The notes beneath the pieces are model-generated. The model was not told where the DNA came from and searched no databases. It worked only from the letters and a program-made list of their open reading frames with translations. From assembly GCF_002902985.1 (NCBI RefSeq), contig NZ_CP026167.1:4030001-4094000 (forward strand): DNA of 64,000 nucleotides, in the 5' to 3' direction. Made by a program: the position numbers and the translations under genes. The DNA is from Leclercia sp. LSNIH1. Lineage in GTDB: Bacteria > Pseudomonadota > Gammaproteobacteria > Enterobacterales > Enterobacteriaceae. Of this stretch, positions 62,388 through 64,000 are shown piece by piece (the stretch's first letter is position 1; each line of letters begins with the position of its first letter).

Positions 62388-63161
62388 TTACTGCTCCGGT
62401 TTAAACTGCGGATTGCCCAGCATAAAGCCCCCATCGACGATAAATGACTGTCCGGTGGCGTAGCTGGCGTCGGTGTCACATAGCCAGGCGACCAGGCTGG
62501 CAATCTCTTTGGTATGCCCCGGCCTTGCCAGTGGAATGTTGGGCATAGAGCCGGGCTTCACTTCGCTGTCGTCCATGTCATTCATCGGGGTGGCAATGGC
62601 GCCCGGCGCCACGGCGTTCACCAGAATGTTATGGTGAACCAGCTCCATCGCCATCGACTTGGTCAGGCCGCCGAGGGCGTGTTTGGCTGAGGTGTAAGCG
62701 CTGGCCTCCGGCAGCGGCGTGTGTTCATGCACCGAGGTGATATTGACGATACGTCCCCCCTCCCCCTGCTTCACCATCTGCCGGGCGGCGATCTGCGAAC
62801 AGAGAAATGCCCCGTCCACATCGACGCTAAAAATGGATCGCCACTGGTCATATTCCATCTCAAGAAACGGCGCTTTGGTCATCGCTCCGGCGTTATTGAC
62901 CAGCACGTCAAGACGGCCGAAACGTTCAATCAGCGTCTCGATGGCTTTCGCCCCGTCCGGCAGTTGGCTGAGATCCAGATGGATGGCCTCTGCCCGCTGC
63001 CCGCGCGCCTCGATCTCGCGACAGGTTTTCATCGCCCCTTCTTCATCCGAGTGCCAGGTCACGCCAATATCAAACCCACGCTCCGCCAGCATCAGCGCTG
63101 TGGTTTTGCCGATTCCCGAATCTGATGCCGTTACAATAGCCACACGATTGGTTGAACCCAT
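62388..63161 (-). CDS. yohF: YohF, short-chain dehydrogenase/reductase
   Basis: A 257-residue classical SDR: coenzyme-binding TASDSGIGK (11-19), NNAGAM, and the active-site pair in ASAYTSAKHALGG (YxxxK). E. coli YohF reduces acetoin and diacetyl in vitro. The ATG at 63161 is chosen for its GGAGG ribosome site; an upstream start would add eight residues. It is followed downstream by yohD, converging. Confidence 0.93.
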   Translation of the reverse strand: MGSTNRVAIVTASDSGIGKTTALMLAERGFDIGVTWHSDEEGAMKTCREIEARGQRAEAIHLDLSQLPDGAKAIETLIERFGRLDVLVNNAGAMTKAPFLEMEYDQWRSIFSVDVDGAFLCSQIAARQMVKQGEGGRIVNITSVHEHTPLPEASAYTSAKHALGGLTKSMAMELVHHNILVNAVAPGAIATPMNDMDDSEVKPGSMPNIPLARPGHTKEIASLVAWLCDTDASYATGQSFIVDGGFMLGNPQFKPEQ

Positions 63162-63213
63162 ACTCACCTCCAGAAAAGAAGACAAAGAGATAAGTATAGT
63201 TACTTCTCACTTT

Positions 63214-64000
63214 TCACCCGTGGTGATAGCCGCCGCCGAGCGCAGAGGTGAGTTGCAGGGTGGCATCCACGTATTGCCCCTGCAGCGCAATCCCGGCGAG
63301 TTGTTCCTGCAGGGCGGGGATTCTGGCCTCGCTGACGCGCGAGCCTGCGACAATCCCGGCGTTGAAACGCGCCTGCGCCAGGGCCACGACCCGGGCGGCA
63401 TCGGCTTCCACGCGCTGCTGATGTTTATTTTTTGCCATCAGCGTTTCAACGTCGCTGGCGCAGCGGGTCACCTGATTGACCGCCTCCACCACCGCTTTGT
63501 TGTAGTGAGCAATCGACAGATTGCTTTGCGCCTGGGCAATATCAAGATTCGCATTCAGGCGTCCGCTGTCAAAAATTGGCAGGGTCAGACCGGCGGTGAC
63601 GCCCATCTGCTGCGCCGAGGAGCGGAACAGATCGCTTAAGTGCAGCGCATCCTGTTGCAGGAAGGCCATCAGGTTTACATCGGGATAGAAGGCCGCTTTC
63701 GCCGCATCCACCTCATGCAGGGAGGCTTCGATATACCAGTGCGCCTCCTGTAAATCAGGGCGGCGAGCCAGTAATTCATAGCCGAGGGTCGACGGCAAAT
63801 TGCTCTCCACAGTGGGCAAGGCATGCGGGGTGAGCTTCACCGTCGGGGAGTTGGTGAGCGCCGCCAGACGTGCCTCGATGGCTTTCATTTTCCCCTTCAC
63901 CTCCGCCAGTCGCTCATCGGTTTTACTGGCGCTAATGTCGGTTTCCACCCCTTCCACGGAAGAGGTAATGCCATGCTGGTATAGCTCCCGGTCGGTACCG
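63214..64000 (-). CDS. mdtQ: MdtQ (YohG), outer-membrane efflux channel (truncated by window edge)
   Basis: The C-terminal 260 or so residues of a TolC-like outer-membrane factor of the NodT type. Typical blocks are LLARRPDLQEAHWYIEASLH, AFYPDVNLMAF, LTLPIFDSGRLNANLDIAQA and RFNAGIVAGSRVSEARIPAL. The frame is open to base 64000 (DRELYQHGITSSVEGVETDI at the edge), so the start lies beyond the window. In K-12 this gene is often interrupted by a stop; in the visible part here the frame is intact. Confidence 0.92.
   Translation of the reverse strand, partial: GTDRELYQHGITSSVEGVETDISASKTDERLAEVKGKMKAIEARLAALTNSPTVKLTPHALPTVESNLPSTLGYELLARRPDLQEAHWYIEASLHEVDAAKAAFYPDVNLMAFLQQDALHLSDLFRSSAQQMGVTAGLTLPIFDSGRLNANLDIAQAQSNLSIAHYNKAVVEAVNQVTRCASDVETLMAKNKHQQRVEADAARVVALAQARFNAGIVAGSRVSEARIPALQEQLAGIALQGQYVDATLQLTSALGGGYHHG

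Overview
The window is a stretch of enterobacterial chromosome. Its backbone follows the E. coli K-12 mdtC-to-yohG order: mdtC-mdtD-baeS-baeR, trhP, cyaR, yegS, fbaB, thiD-thiM, rcnB, mrp, metG, yehS, btsR-btsS, mlrA, yohO, yehWXY-osmF, bglX, dld, pbpG, yohC, yohD, yohF, mdtQ. GC-rich backbone, REP-type palindromes, a dat-ddc pair and accessory genes at K-12 variable sites suggest the Enterobacter/Leclercia/Lelliottia group. The species cannot be fixed from sequence alone. No tRNA, rRNA, IS element or CRISPR array was seen.

Layout. 1-5.3 kb: 3' part of the MdtABC-D efflux operon with the BaeSR envelope-stress two-component system. 5.3-8.8 kb: the blue-light/biofilm module bluR, bluF, ycgZ, ymgA, ariR, which sits elsewhere in K-12, with TGTACA boxes at both promoters. 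8.9-12 kb: trhP, the sRNA CyaR, a small Cys-rich protein and the lipid kinase YegS. 12-18.4 kb: a six-gene operon of an enolase-superfamily enzyme and a peptide/opine-type ABC importer. 18.7-21.6 kb: fbaB and the TPP-riboswitch-controlled thiM-thiD.

21.7-31.4 kb is an AT-rich accessory island. It holds a membrane protein, about 1.3 kb of non-coding DNA with repeated hairpins, an operon of exported proteins with two tiny membrane ORFs, and a T6SS PAAR effector/immunity cassette. The effector is cut by an in-frame stop, and its immunity gene is frameshifted at a poly-T tract. A lipoprotein at the right edge shares a promoter block and domain features with the exported-protein operon.

31.6-38.3 kb: dat-ddc (1,3-diaminopropane synthesis), convergent with a gfcE-etp-etk polysaccharide-export trio that lacks any glycosyltransferase. 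38.8-50.4 kb: rcnB without rcnRA, mrp, metG, yehS, the pyruvate sensor BtsSR, MlrA, the small protein YohO and the OsmF-YehYXW importer. 50.4-54.9 kb: a beta-helix GH28-like protein with two transporters behind two CRP-like sites. 55-64 kb: bglX, dld, a GNAT acetyltransferase, pbpG, yohC, yohD, yohF and the start-truncated mdtQ.

Themes are envelope stress and efflux, biofilm control (BluR/BluF/AriR, MlrA, CyaR) and uptake of sugar acids, peptides or osmolytes. The most unusual content is in the 21.7-31.4 kb island.
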